This document shows positions 1 through 7,930 of a stretch of DNA of 16,493 bases, piece after piece. The stretch comes from CAZLYK01 sp964563495 (GTDB lineage Bacteria > Acidobacteriota > Blastocatellia > RBC074). Positions within the stretch are counted from its first letter, which is position 1, and each line of letters opens with the position of its first letter. Position numbers and translations under genes: made by a program. The notes under the pieces are model-generated. The model did no database searches and had not been told where the DNA came from. It saw only the letters and a program-made list of their open reading frames with translations. Location: positions 1-16,493 of the forward strand of contig CAZLYK010000126.1 in NCBI GenBank assembly GCA_964563495.1, given 5' to 3'.

Positions 1-562
1 AAACAAAAGCTGAAAACATCTGCGATTTCTTTCGCGGATTGAGCGGCAAAGTCGAATTGGTCTTTGAGGAAGGCACCCACTCTGCCTGACTCTATCAACT
101 GCTCAAGCCGTTGGTCGCCTCGATTACAGTGTGCGACCCGCGACACAACAAATTGATCGAGGATGGCAACAAATCCAATGACGATGACGCTGAGACACTC
201 GCGCAACTTCTGCGGATGGGAGCTGTCAAGGCCGTCTACAAAGGAGATCAGCAGCAGCGAGAACTCAAAGAACTTTGTCGCGCTTACGACAACCTGGTGG
301 AAGACGCGACCCGCGCCCAGAATCGGTTGAAGGCGATCTATCGAGCAAATCAACGTTCCACCTGGCTGGATAAACTTTGTGACCAAGCCGCGCGCTTTCG
401 CGCCGCATCGCTTCCGGACCAAGCGGCAATTCTGGCCCTACTGCGGCTATGCGGTCGTCACCAAGTCGAGCGCTGACAGCCCTACGCCACGAAGCGGTCA
501 AGGCTTACCAACAGCGCTTAATTGATCGCGGAACAAGACCGGAACTGGCGCGCGTTTCTGTT
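1..562 (+). pseudogene. Decayed IS110-family transposase remnant
   Basis: Translation in three successive frames gives pieces typical of IS110-type (DEDD/serine) transposases. The first is EEGTHSA-stop-LYQLLKP followed by CDPRHNKL and GNKSNDDDAETLAQLLRMG, in the frame running from position 3. The stop at 92-94 (TGA) replaces the tryptophan usual at that point. After about codon WLDKLCDQAARFR the frame jumps: positions 403-477 encode PHRFRTKRQFWPYCGYAVVT and SSAD in another frame, so the family segment normally between these motifs has been lost. A third frame (about 488-562) gives HEAVKAYQQRLIDRG and RPELARVSV, the usual C-terminal part. The gene therefore has one nonsense mutation and at least two deletions with frame changes, and its 5' end lies outside the window. 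It cannot encode an active transposase. Family assignment rests on remembered motifs. Confidence 0.8.
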
Positions 563-648
563 CAGACCGGGATCGGTGCCGGGTAGGCAGGCCCAGCTTC
601 GACGATCTCCCCGCCGAGCATCTCTATCAGATATTCAGCGGCCGATAG
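562..648 (-). pseudogene. 3' part of an unrecognised gene split by the 649-2353 element
   Basis: Read on the minus strand after removing 644-2353 (the element plus one GATAG copy), the frame coming from 2354 continues here as AAEYLIEMLGGEIVEAGP and ends AYPAPIPV-stop, with TGA at 562-564. The frame stays open across the join, which would be unlikely if the boundaries were wrong. The stop lies where the IS110 remnant fades out, so the natural C-terminus may have been altered earlier. No family is recognised. Confidence 0.5.
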
Positions 649-649
649 C

Positions 650-686
650 GCGTACTGTCACTATTTTTGAAAAATCATACGCTAAG
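650..686 (+). repeat. Left terminal inverted repeat
   Basis: Identical over 37 bp to the reverse complement of 2316-2352. It contains the small internal palindrome ATTTTTGAAAAAT and ends in TACGCTAAG. A second, inverted copy of that last motif follows at 704-712, giving a hairpin nested over the inner end. Confidence 0.9.
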
Positions 687-712
687 GCCAACTCAAATCC
701 AGCCTTAGCGTA
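678..712 (-). terminator. Subterminal hairpin, possible terminator of the passenger gene
   Basis: TACGCTAAGGC (678-688) and GCCTTAGCGTA (702-712) form a perfect 11-bp stem with a 13-nt loop. On the minus strand it lies about 36 nt past the passenger stop codon and is followed by TGATTTTTC, a short T-run belonging to the inverted repeat. It could end passenger transcription or could be a transposase recognition structure; the sequence does not separate the two. Confidence 0.45.
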
Positions 713-747
713 AGCCGGAGCGGCTTCTAGCAATGGGCCCTGTGCCC

Positions 748-2157
748 TTATCGCTTCGACCCCGTGCCCTTAGCCTTAAACGGCTTGCCGTCAACCTCCA
801 GTACTTGAGCGCCCGTGATCAAGCGCTCACCTTGCGGCGGGTACATCGAGGGCGGGCGGTGAAAGTTGACCTGTTCGACGTCGGTCCAGAGCACGTACTC
901 GGGGCGCTGACTGCCGTCGACGAAGATCAGCATGCCGGCATTCCCTTCGCCGAGGTCGCCGCTGCTCTCAAGCTGCAACTCCTCGCCGTTATGGAGCGTC
1001 ACCTTGGCGTGCTGGGTGCCGCGCTCTTCGCGGCCGGGAAGCACGATCGAGGCGATCAGGCCGAAGGGAATGGTGTAGTTCACGCCCTGGGATGGGGCGT
1101 CGAGCGTCTCGGTGGTCTCGCTCTCGTCGAGGTCATAGACCAGGCGGCCGGCGAGGCGGTGGCCGGCGCGGGTGGTGACGCTGCCCGTGAGTGGGTGCCC
1201 CGGCGGGAAGTCGCCGTAGGCAGGGCCACTGCCGCCGGGGCTGAAGTCGAGGCGCTCGAAGGCGTCCCAGGAGATCAGTACCCGGCCGTAGCGCCGGTCG
1301 TCGACGTAGATCCCGAGGTTGTCGTGGCCGGCCTCGCGGGTGCCGGAGAGCACGATCTCGCGGCCGTCTAGCAGCGTCACCAGGGAGCTGTCGCTCGAGT
1401 GGCGCGCGATGGAGCGTAGGGTGTCGAAACGCAGGCTGAGATTCCCATCGGCGGTGCGGCCGCTGAATTCGTCGGTGCCGACCCCCTTGTTCCGGTTCCA
1501 CTGGACGAAGCCGGTGAAGTCGCCTTGACGCGTGCGCACCGTACCGTGGAGTCGCTGGGGGTCCGCGCCTGCCGGGGCGGCGAGGAAAAAGTCGATGGCG
1601 CGGATCCGCCGAGGGCCGAAGTCCAGGACGCCCCGACTGCCGTCCCACACGCGCACGCCGTCATCGAAGTCGTTGGAGGAGTAGAAGCCCAGGTCGAACA
1701 CGGTCCCTCTCTTGAGCGTCACCCTGACGTCCCGACCGAGCAGTTCGATGCGCGTGATGTCGCCGAAGCGCGCCATGAAGGGCCTCGTGAGGTCGATCTG
1801 ACCCTCCCGTCTCGCGATTTCGATGCCGAAGATCTTGATCGGGCGCGGCTCTTTGCGCAGCCGCTCGGGCGGCACGTGGGCGGCCCAGGGGTTCTGGTCC
1901 TTGAAGCCGTTGAAGTAGTCGCCCCAGAACGCCTCCTGGTCTCGCCCCCAGCGCAGCCGCCCCTCGTAGGTGGCGCCGCCGTAGAGGGTGATGCGGCCGT
2001 AGAGGAAGCTAGGGTGCGCCTCCGCCACTGCGGTCGAGGGGGTGATCGCGGTCGAGGTAGGCGTGGCGGGGGCGACGTTCTGCTTGAATACCAGGTAGCC
2101 GGCGATGGCCAGGCCGAGCATGATGAATGCCCCGCCGGCGATTGCGGCTCTCTTCAT
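748..2157 (-). CDS. Passenger protein: membrane-anchored or exported protein with three repeated domains
   Basis: A 469-residue protein of unknown function. The start chosen is the ATG at 2155-2157 because GGGAGAG lies about 8 nt upstream; a longer reading to 2226 lacks such a site. Residues 1-25 begin MKRAA and continue with a hydrophobic stretch (AIAGGAFIMLGLAIAGYLVF), a signal anchor or signal peptide, followed by a Pro/Thr/Ala-rich spacer to about 50. Three tandem units follow at about 51-190, 202-305 and 322-432. Each opens with a G-x-(I/V)-x-T/L-x-x-G pattern (YGRITLYGGATYEGRLRW, HGTVRTRQGDFTGFVQW, TGSVTTRAGHRLAGRLVY). A VTL..G strand pair comes in the middle, and each closes with a hydrophobic-aromatic motif such as LISWDAFERLDF or VLWTDVEQVNF. 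The units look like beta-rich barrels. Unit 1 also carries EAFWGDYFNG. The gene is visibly richer in G+C than its AT-rich flanks inside the element, and it is the element's only cargo. Export is inferred; function is unknown. Confidence 0.8.
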   Translation of the reverse strand: MKRAAIAGGAFIMLGLAIAGYLVFKQNVAPATPTSTAITPSTAVAEAHPSFLYGRITLYGGATYEGRLRWGRDQEAFWGDYFNGFKDQNPWAAHVPPERLRKEPRPIKIFGIEIARREGQIDLTRPFMARFGDITRIELLGRDVRVTLKRGTVFDLGFYSSNDFDDGVRVWDGSRGVLDFGPRRIRAIDFFLAAPAGADPQRLHGTVRTRQGDFTGFVQWNRNKGVGTDEFSGRTADGNLSLRFDTLRSIARHSSDSSLVTLLDGREIVLSGTREAGHDNLGIYVDDRRYGRVLISWDAFERLDFSPGGSGPAYGDFPPGHPLTGSVTTRAGHRLAGRLVYDLDESETTETLDAPSQGVNYTIPFGLIASIVLPGREERGTQHAKVTLHNGEELQLESSGDLGEGNAGMLIFVDGSQRPEYVLWTDVEQVNFHRPPSMYPPQGERLITGAQVLEVDGKPFKAKGTGSKR

Positions 2158-2242
2158 GGTCGGCTCTCCCGAGTTACTGGCGGTGCGTACATGGTCACTA
2201 ACTCCATGACGTTCACAAGAAAGCAAACAAAGGTGAAAAGTG

Positions 2243-2272
2243 ATTTTAGCGCAAAATGCATCCCAACCCTAA
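2243..2272 (-). promoter_or_regulatory. Weak candidate promoter for the passenger gene
   Basis: On the minus strand TTAGGG (2267-2272) and TAAAAT (2243-2248) are separated by 18 nt, within the AT-rich part of the element ahead of the passenger gene, leaving an untranslated leader of about 80 nt. The -35 match is poor. If real, the gene carries its own promoter inside the element. Confidence 0.25.
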
Positions 2273-2315
2273 GAAAAGTGCTCGGATGATCTGATTCATA
2301 CGCTAACCATACCCG

Positions 2316-2352
2316 CTTAGCGTATGATTTTTCAAAAATAGTGACAGTACGC
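2316..2352 (-). repeat. Right terminal inverted repeat
   Basis: A perfect 37-bp inverse of 650-686. Its inner end takes part in an 11-bp stem, TCATACGCTAA (2296-2306) with TTAGCGTATGA (2317-2327), around a 10-nt loop. So the right end carries the same nested hairpin arrangement as the left, although the loops and flanking bases differ. Confidence 0.9.
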
Positions 2353-2353
2353 T

Positions 2354-2625
2354 GATAGGTCCGGATCGGGATCGGAAGGCGATCCGGCGACGGGACGCAG
2401 CTCGAGCAATCCATGCAAGAAGGCCGTCGCGGCCGGAGTGCTGGCCTCCAGTCCTCGCTCGCCGATAGTCGCCTCTATTTCTCCAAACCTGATTCGGACC
2501 ACGATGAAATATATCTCGGCAAACCCGCTTGAAACAATAAAGGAATCCGCCTTCCCTAATCGAAAAAGGCCATCCTGTGTATATATCCACGGAGCGCATT
2601 TTAAGGAAGGTGTTTCGAAGAGCAT
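2354..2625 (-). pseudogene. 5' part of the unrecognised gene interrupted by the element
   Basis: The minus-strand frame starts at ATG 2623-2625 and reads through FRLGKADSFIVSSGFAEIYF, RIRFGEIEATIGERGLEAS and LHGLLELRPVAGSPSDPDPD. It then enters the inverted repeat, where it would read only a few alien codons to a stop. With the element removed it continues into 643-562 for a total of 117 codons. No Shine-Dalgarno is evident at the ATG and the region upstream is an XRE gene stump, so the true N-terminus may be missing. I do not recognise the family. The opposite strand is also open here, so which strand is coding is inferred from the more protein-like composition. Confidence 0.45.
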
Positions 2626-2743
2626 ATCATTTGAATTGCTCGATCAGATTTGCACGGCTCTGGCTTGCCAACCGGGGGAATTGTTAGTTCAAGTCAAAGG
2701 CGAGACGCCGAAGGGCCAGCGGAAATCGAGGGAAGCGAGATGA
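2621..2743 (+). pseudogene. 3' stump of an XRE/Cro-type helix-turn-helix regulator
   Basis: The last 40 codons of a plus-strand frame read SISFELLDQICTALACQPGE then LLVQVKGE. This is the classic C-terminal half of small Cro/C1-type (HTH_26-like) repressors, in which a helix of the form (I/K)SFxxLDxICxALxCxPGDLL follows the recognition helix. The recognition helix itself, normally 40 or so residues further upstream, is absent. The frame continues upstream into unrelated sequence with no family resemblance. This is a truncated gene fused to foreign DNA, ending at TGA 2741-2743, and not a working regulator. Confidence 0.65.
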
Positions 2744-2840
2744 CGATCCGGAGGCGGGGTAAAACGTCGGACTGTGGATTAGAAAACGGACTGAAAGCGC
2801 TGTTTTTGATAACGTGTGTGTCCGTAGATGTGTCCGTAAA

Positions 2841-2865
2841 GCAGAAAAGCCGCTCGCTGAGCGGC
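2841..2865 (-). terminator. Rho-independent terminator of the tRNA-Pro gene
   Basis: Minus strand: GCCGCT, loop CAGCG, AGCGGC, then TTTTCTGC. The 6-bp GC-rich stem (2849-2854 with 2860-2865) followed by T residues lies about 23 nt past the tRNA 3' end. Confidence 0.75.
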
Positions 2866-2887
2866 CTCAAACTATTGATAATAAAAA

Positions 2888-2962
<75 letters not shown>

Positions 2963-2976
2963 TAAACAGACGCGCC

Positions 2977-3004
2977 ATTATACACACTAAACTGCGCGGG
3001 TCAA
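2977..3004 (-). promoter_or_regulatory. Sigma70-type promoter of tRNA-Pro
   Basis: Minus strand: TTGACC (2999-3004), a 16-nt spacer, then a perfect TATAAT (2977-2982), ending 14 nt before the first tRNA base. Near-consensus boxes and short distance fit a strong stable-RNA promoter. Confidence 0.85.
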
Positions 3005-3015
3005 CCCGCTTCTTT

Positions 3016-3109
3016 GAAGAAAATAGACAGGATTGAGAGGATTAAACCGGATGCTTTGTTGCCTCGTCTTTGATCCTGTTTAATCCTGTCAATCCTGTCT
3101 ATTTTCTTC
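3016..3109. repeat. Paired copy of the dispersed GACAGGATTGA repeat (inverted pair)
   Basis: The 32-nt arms at 3016-3047 and 3078-3109 are inverse complements with a single mismatch, separated by 30 nt. Each arm contains AAAATAGACAGGATTGA. The right-hand arm, read on the minus strand, begins about 8 nt after the pirin stop codon, in the gene's sense direction. The left arm faces the tRNA promoter. Confidence 0.85.
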
Positions 3110-3117
3110 TCATTTTG

Positions 3118-3825
3118 CTATGGCAAGTCAATCAGGATGATCTCACTCTGCCCTACGCCGTTGATCTCCAGGACGGTCGGATCGATTATCCGCGCCTGAT
3201 CACCGGCCTCCATGGATTCACCATTGAGACCGATCCCGCCTTCTATCACGTAGAGAAAGACTCGACGGCCGGGCTTGATTTCATGCCTGATTCGGTCGCC
3301 CGGCCGCAGATGCGAGACATAAAAGGTTACGTCCTGATGAACCTTGACCGGCCCGCCGTTGAAGCCGGGCAGATCCCGGCCCGTCGCGATCGGAAACAGC
3401 ACCCCAGTCCGCTGCTCGATCGTGAACTGCCTCTGCTCATACGAAGGGCTCAATCCGGGACGCTCCGGCAGCACCCACATCTGCAGCAACCTGACCGGTC
3501 TTTTTTCGGAGGCGTTCAATTCGGAATGGGCGATTCCGGTGCCGGCCGTCATCCGCTGTACCTCGCCGGCGTGGATGATTCCACGACCGCCCGTGCTGTC
3601 CTTGTGAGCCAGCTCCCCGTCCAGGACATAGGTGACGATCTCCATCTCACGGTGCGGGTGCGTCGGGAAACCGCCGCCTCCGGCGACCGTGTCATGATTG
3701 AAGACCCGCAACGCCCCGAACTGCATATTTTCCGGATCATAGTAACGATCGAAACTGAAGAGCCAGTAGGCCGAAAGCCAGTCGCTCTCGATATGAAATC
3801 TGTCAGCCGCTTTGATAATTTGCAT
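3118..3825 (-). CDS. Pirin-family bicupin protein (quercetinase-like)
   Basis: A 235-residue protein. The ATG at 3823-3825 is chosen because AGGAGGAGG precedes it by a few bases; a longer start at 3858 would run through this site. The N-terminal cupin shows the pirin metal-binding set: THPHRE (H56, H58) and GIAHSE (H100, E102), matching the Fe-binding residues known for pirins. HREMEIVTYVLDGELAHKDS is the family signature. The C-terminal cupin has the PGRRVFLYVIEGG strand pair. Length is normal for bacterial pirins (about 230-290). Some bacterial members have quercetin 2,3-dioxygenase activity in vitro, while their cellular substrate is often unknown. It follows a MarR gene by 29 nt on the same strand, with a dispersed repeat between, so the two are probably co-transcribed and MarR may control it. 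Cytoplasmic, with no signal peptide. Confidence 0.92.
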   Translation of the reverse strand: MQIIKAADRFHIESDWLSAYWLFSFDRYYDPENMQFGALRVFNHDTVAGGGGFPTHPHREMEIVTYVLDGELAHKDSTGGRGIIHAGEVQRMTAGTGIAHSELNASEKRPVRLLQMWVLPERPGLSPSYEQRQFTIEQRTGVLFPIATGRDLPGFNGGPVKVHQDVTFYVSHLRPGDRIRHEIKPGRRVFLYVIEGGIGLNGESMEAGDQARIIDPTVLEINGVGQSEIILIDLP

Positions 3826-3854
3826 CTCTTCCTCCTCCTTTGAATTGTCAATAC

Positions 3855-3872
3855 TCAATCCTGTCTGTTCAA
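3855..3872 (-). repeat. Single copy of the dispersed repeat supplying the marR stop codon
   Basis: The minus strand reads TTGAACAGACAGGATTGA. These 18 bases encode the last five residues and stop of the MarR protein (L-N-R-Q-D-stop), so the repeat forms part of the coding sequence. Confidence 0.75.
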
Positions 3873-4295
3873 TTTTTCGAGCAACTTGAAGAGCGTCTTC
3901 TGCTCTTCCCGGGTCAACGCCTTCATCGATTCGACGGCGTGGGCGATCACCTCCGGCGCGGTCTCTTCAATAAATCCCACCCCCGCCTCGGTCAGACCGA
4001 CCAGATTGACCCGCCGATCTCCGCAGGCTAACCGCTTGACGTAACCGCGCTCCTCCAGAAAATCGACCAGCTTGGTCACGTTGGCTCGCGATGAGAGCAT
4101 CCGCCGCCCGATCTCAACCTGCGAGATCGGCTCGCCCACCCCGTTGAGAATCCGCAGCACGTTGTAATGACTGTCCGTCATCCCCCAACGCCCAAACCGC
4201 TCGTCCGATTCACGCCAGAGCCGATCCCCAACCCGCATCAACCTGACCAGCGCCTGCTCGGCCATACTCGGTGGAATTTTCGCTTTCTTGACCAT
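3855..4295 (-). CDS. MarR-family transcriptional regulator
   Basis: A 146-residue winged-helix repressor counted from ATG 4293-4295. A TTG at 4305-4307 would add four residues, but it lies inside the -10 box of the promoter, so the ATG is preferred. The DNA-binding part runs from about residue 50 to 110: MTDSHYNVLRILNG, the helix pair SQVEIGRRMLSSRANVTKLV, and the wing with the family hallmark GDRRVNLVGLTEAG. Flanking helices would form the dimer interface. Length is typical. The promoter leaves almost no leader, so the mRNA is probably leaderless. The final codons (LNRQD and stop) come from a dispersed repeat. It is divergent from the dehydratase gene at 4415 and upstream of pirin, so it may autoregulate and control one or both. 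Its ligand is unknown. Confidence 0.9.
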   Translation of the reverse strand: MVKKAKIPPSMAEQALVRLMRVGDRLWRESDERFGRWGMTDSHYNVLRILNGVGEPISQVEIGRRMLSSRANVTKLVDFLEERGYVKRLACGDRRVNLVGLTEAGVGFIEETAPEVIAHAVESMKALTREEQKTLFKLLEKLNRQD

Positions 4296-4305
4296 CTCGG
4301 CCGCC

Positions 4306-4334
4306 AATATACTCGTCTATCGGTAAATTGTCAA
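4306..4334 (-). promoter_or_regulatory. Sigma70-type promoter of the marR-pirin unit
   Basis: Minus strand: perfect TTGACA (4329-4334), a 17-nt spacer, and TATATT (4306-4311). Only 10 nt separate the -10 box from the ATG at 4295, so transcription should begin at or within a few bases of the start codon. A hexamer pair AAATTG (4325-4330) and CAATTT (4350-4355) overlaps and flanks the -35 box and might be part of an operator; this is speculative. Confidence 0.8.
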
Positions 4335-4414
4335 CCAGGAAACTATTTTCAATTTCGCGGGTTGAGGTTTGGATCGATCTTGTCAATTGCGTAGAGATAG
4401 GATAGAGAGACGGT

Positions 4415-6142
<1,728 letters not shown>

Positions 6143-6143
6143 G

Positions 6144-6170
6144 AAATAGACGGGATCGACAGGATTTTTG
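6144..6170 (+). repeat. Single copy of the dispersed repeat after the dehydratase gene
   Basis: AAATAGACGGGATCGACAGG plus a short AT tail begins one base after the TAA stop (6140-6142), reading in the same direction as the gene. Confidence 0.8.
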
Positions 6171-6196
6171 CGAGAATTGACCAGACATCTTCAGGA

Positions 6197-7510
6197 ATGG
6201 TTCTCAAGGCTGCGAAAATTTTCATTCACAGGCTCTTCCGGCTGTTCTTCTCGGTCGAATATTACGGGTTGGAAAAGGTGCCGTCGAACGGGGCCGTGAT
6301 CATCGCGGGCAATCACCCCTCATACCTCGATCCGCTACTGGTCGGATTGCCGATACGGCGTGAGATCAAGTTCATGGCCTGGGATGCACTCTTCAAAGTC
6401 CCGTTGCTCGGCTTGGTCATCAAGGCTCTCGGGGCATTTCCGGTCGACATCCGCAAGGGGAGGGGCGAAGCGGCATTCAACGAAGCGCTGGGCGTGCTCA
6501 ACCGCGGGTACGCGCTCGGCATCTTCCCGGAAGGTCAGCGATCCGAACACGGGCCGCTCGGCGAATTGAAGACCGGGGTGGCTCGCCTGGCGATAGAGAC
6601 CGGCGCGCCGATCGTCCCGGTGACGATTGGTGGAGCCTTCCGCGCATGGCCGAAATGGAAGTTGCTGCCCAAACCCGCGAGGATCATCGTCCGTTACCAT
6701 TCTCCGATCTACCTGGACGAGGCTGACCGGCATCTGCGACGCCTGGACCGCGAGTATCACCTCAGGGTTATGCAACAGGTGGCCGAAAGCATCAACCGTT
6801 CGCTCACCCCCGCCCTGCACAGTGACTCGCTAATCGAGAAATGGTACCGCCAGCCCCCATCGAGCATTCGCAGTTACGAATGGGCCCCATTGATCGCCAC
6901 GCTCATCTCTCTGCTGATCACTCTTCGTCGAGGCAGCTTGAGCACGGCCTGGCCATGGATCCTGCTCCCGCCGGCCGCTTATTATCTATATCTCATGGCT
7001 GATCTGGCTTTGATCAAACCCTCGCGGACGGCGAAATGGCTGCGCAATTCCATGCCGCTCTGGATGATTCCGGTCTGGCATTACCCTCTGGTCAAAGCTC
7101 TGGCGATCCCCTTCGGCGAGAGAAACGTATGGCTGCTCGCGACATCGCTCGCGGCGTTCTTCCCGTTCTTCTATGAAGACTATTTTGCTCTCCAGAAATT
7201 CGTTCGCGGTATGGTTGTGAGCTACTATTTTTCGCTCGCTCTGCTGCTCGGCCGGCCGAACGAGCTGGGCACTTTCACTGCCGTCCTCGGGTTCATCGTG
7301 GTCTTCGTTTTGTGGTACCGGGTGGCCTATCGATGGCCGATCGCGACTGTCGTCTGTCTGGTCATCGCCGCGGCATTATCGACGACCAATGGCGCGTCTC
7401 GTGATCTGTGGTTTTACGCCGGGTTGGCGCTGGCGACCAATCTCTATCTGCAGACGTTCACCACGATCGCCTACGACATCCGGAGAGCGGGTAATGTCAC
7501 GGAGAGGTAG
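6197..7510 (+). CDS. PlsC-type acyltransferase with an extra C-terminal membrane domain
   Basis: A 437-residue protein. Residues 1-215 are a glycerol-phosphate acyltransferase (LPLAT) domain. Motif I is NHPSYLD with H40-x4-D45, the region around residue 85 is VDIRKGRGEAAF, motif III is IFPEGQRS (FPEG 110-113), and APIVPVTIGG is motif IV. This domain moves an acyl chain to a lysophosphatidate-like acceptor at the inner membrane face. Residues about 225-437 add several hydrophobic segments (for example ATLISLLITL, AWPWILLPPAAYYLYLMADL, LGFIVVFVLWY), making it nearly twice the length of ordinary PlsC (about 240). The tail is not a domain I recognise. AGGA sits directly against the ATG, so the start is plausible but not ideally spaced. 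It lies 54 nt after the dehydratase gene, with one dispersed repeat between. Acceptor and donor are unknown; it may act on ornithine or other lipids. Confidence 0.85.
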   Translation: MVLKAAKIFIHRLFRLFFSVEYYGLEKVPSNGAVIIAGNHPSYLDPLLVGLPIRREIKFMAWDALFKVPLLGLVIKALGAFPVDIRKGRGEAAFNEALGVLNRGYALGIFPEGQRSEHGPLGELKTGVARLAIETGAPIVPVTIGGAFRAWPKWKLLPKPARIIVRYHSPIYLDEADRHLRRLDREYHLRVMQQVAESINRSLTPALHSDSLIEKWYRQPPSSIRSYEWAPLIATLISLLITLRRGSLSTAWPWILLPPAAYYLYLMADLALIKPSRTAKWLRNSMPLWMIPVWHYPLVKALAIPFGERNVWLLATSLAAFFPFFYEDYFALQKFVRGMVVSYYFSLALLLGRPNELGTFTAVLGFIVVFVLWYRVAYRWPIATVVCLVIAAALSTTNGASRDLWFYAGLALATNLYLQTFTTIAYDIRRAGNVTER

Positions 7511-7526
7511 CGCACGGCAGGCAGCC

Positions 7527-7668
<142 letters not shown>

Positions 7669-7833
7669 TCAATGCCACAACCCTGACAGTTGAGCAAAAA
7701 CGCGGAAACCCAATAATGACAGGGCCTCCACGCTCTGGATCAGTCTGGGTTAGAGATTCTAAATTTGCCGATCTGGAAAAACTTACGCGGTTCAGGGAAA
7801 ACCGGTATGAAAATTCTTCTTCTCATAAGGAGG

Positions 7834-7930
7834 ATAGACAGGATTGACGGGATTTTTGCAGGATTCAACAAGATTTCTCAGGGAGAGAAATCTTGTTGAA
7901 TCCTGCAAAAATCCCGTCAATCCTGTCTAT
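7834..7930. repeat. Perfect 46-bp inverted repeat made of the dispersed repeat
   Basis: Arms 7834-7879 and 7885-7930 are exact inverse complements with a 5-nt AGGGA spacer. Each arm starts ATAGACAGGATTGACGGG and continues with further degenerate CAGGATT/AAGATT units. The right arm, read on the minus strand, contains the TAG stop codon (7927-7929) of the beta-propeller gene. Complete arm identity implies recent formation or gene conversion. Confidence 0.95.

Larger units (their letters stand above)
649..2353. mobile_element. Transposase-less element with 37-bp terminal inverted repeats and one passenger gene
   Basis: A 37-bp sequence at 650-686 recurs perfectly in inverse orientation at 2316-2352. 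It begins GCGTACTGTCAC and ends CATACGCTAAG. GATAG occurs immediately outside at 644-648 and 2354-2358, as expected of a 5-bp target duplication. Deleting the element plus one GATAG joins two halves of a minus-strand reading frame without a stop. The interior holds a single gene (748-2157, minus) unrelated to any transposase I recognise, so mobility would have to be supplied in trans. This fits the known concept of IS-derived passenger carriers that keep IS ends but lack a transposase. The IS family that owns these ends cannot be named from sequence alone. Confidence 0.8.

Noticed and set aside
522..713. 63-codon plus-strand frame running into the left inverted repeat
   Set aside because: It mixes IS110 remnant, split-gene and inverted-repeat sequence, with no family resemblance.
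733..2289. Two long plus-strand frames (212 and 254 codons) opposite the passenger gene
   Set aside because: They are antisense shadows of a GC-rich gene. The minus frame has a ribosome site, a signal anchor and three internal repeats, and the plus frames have none of these.
3016..3109. Intrinsic terminator for pirin from the paired repeat
   Set aside because: The stem is strong but no T-run follows on either strand, so it is listed only as a repeat.
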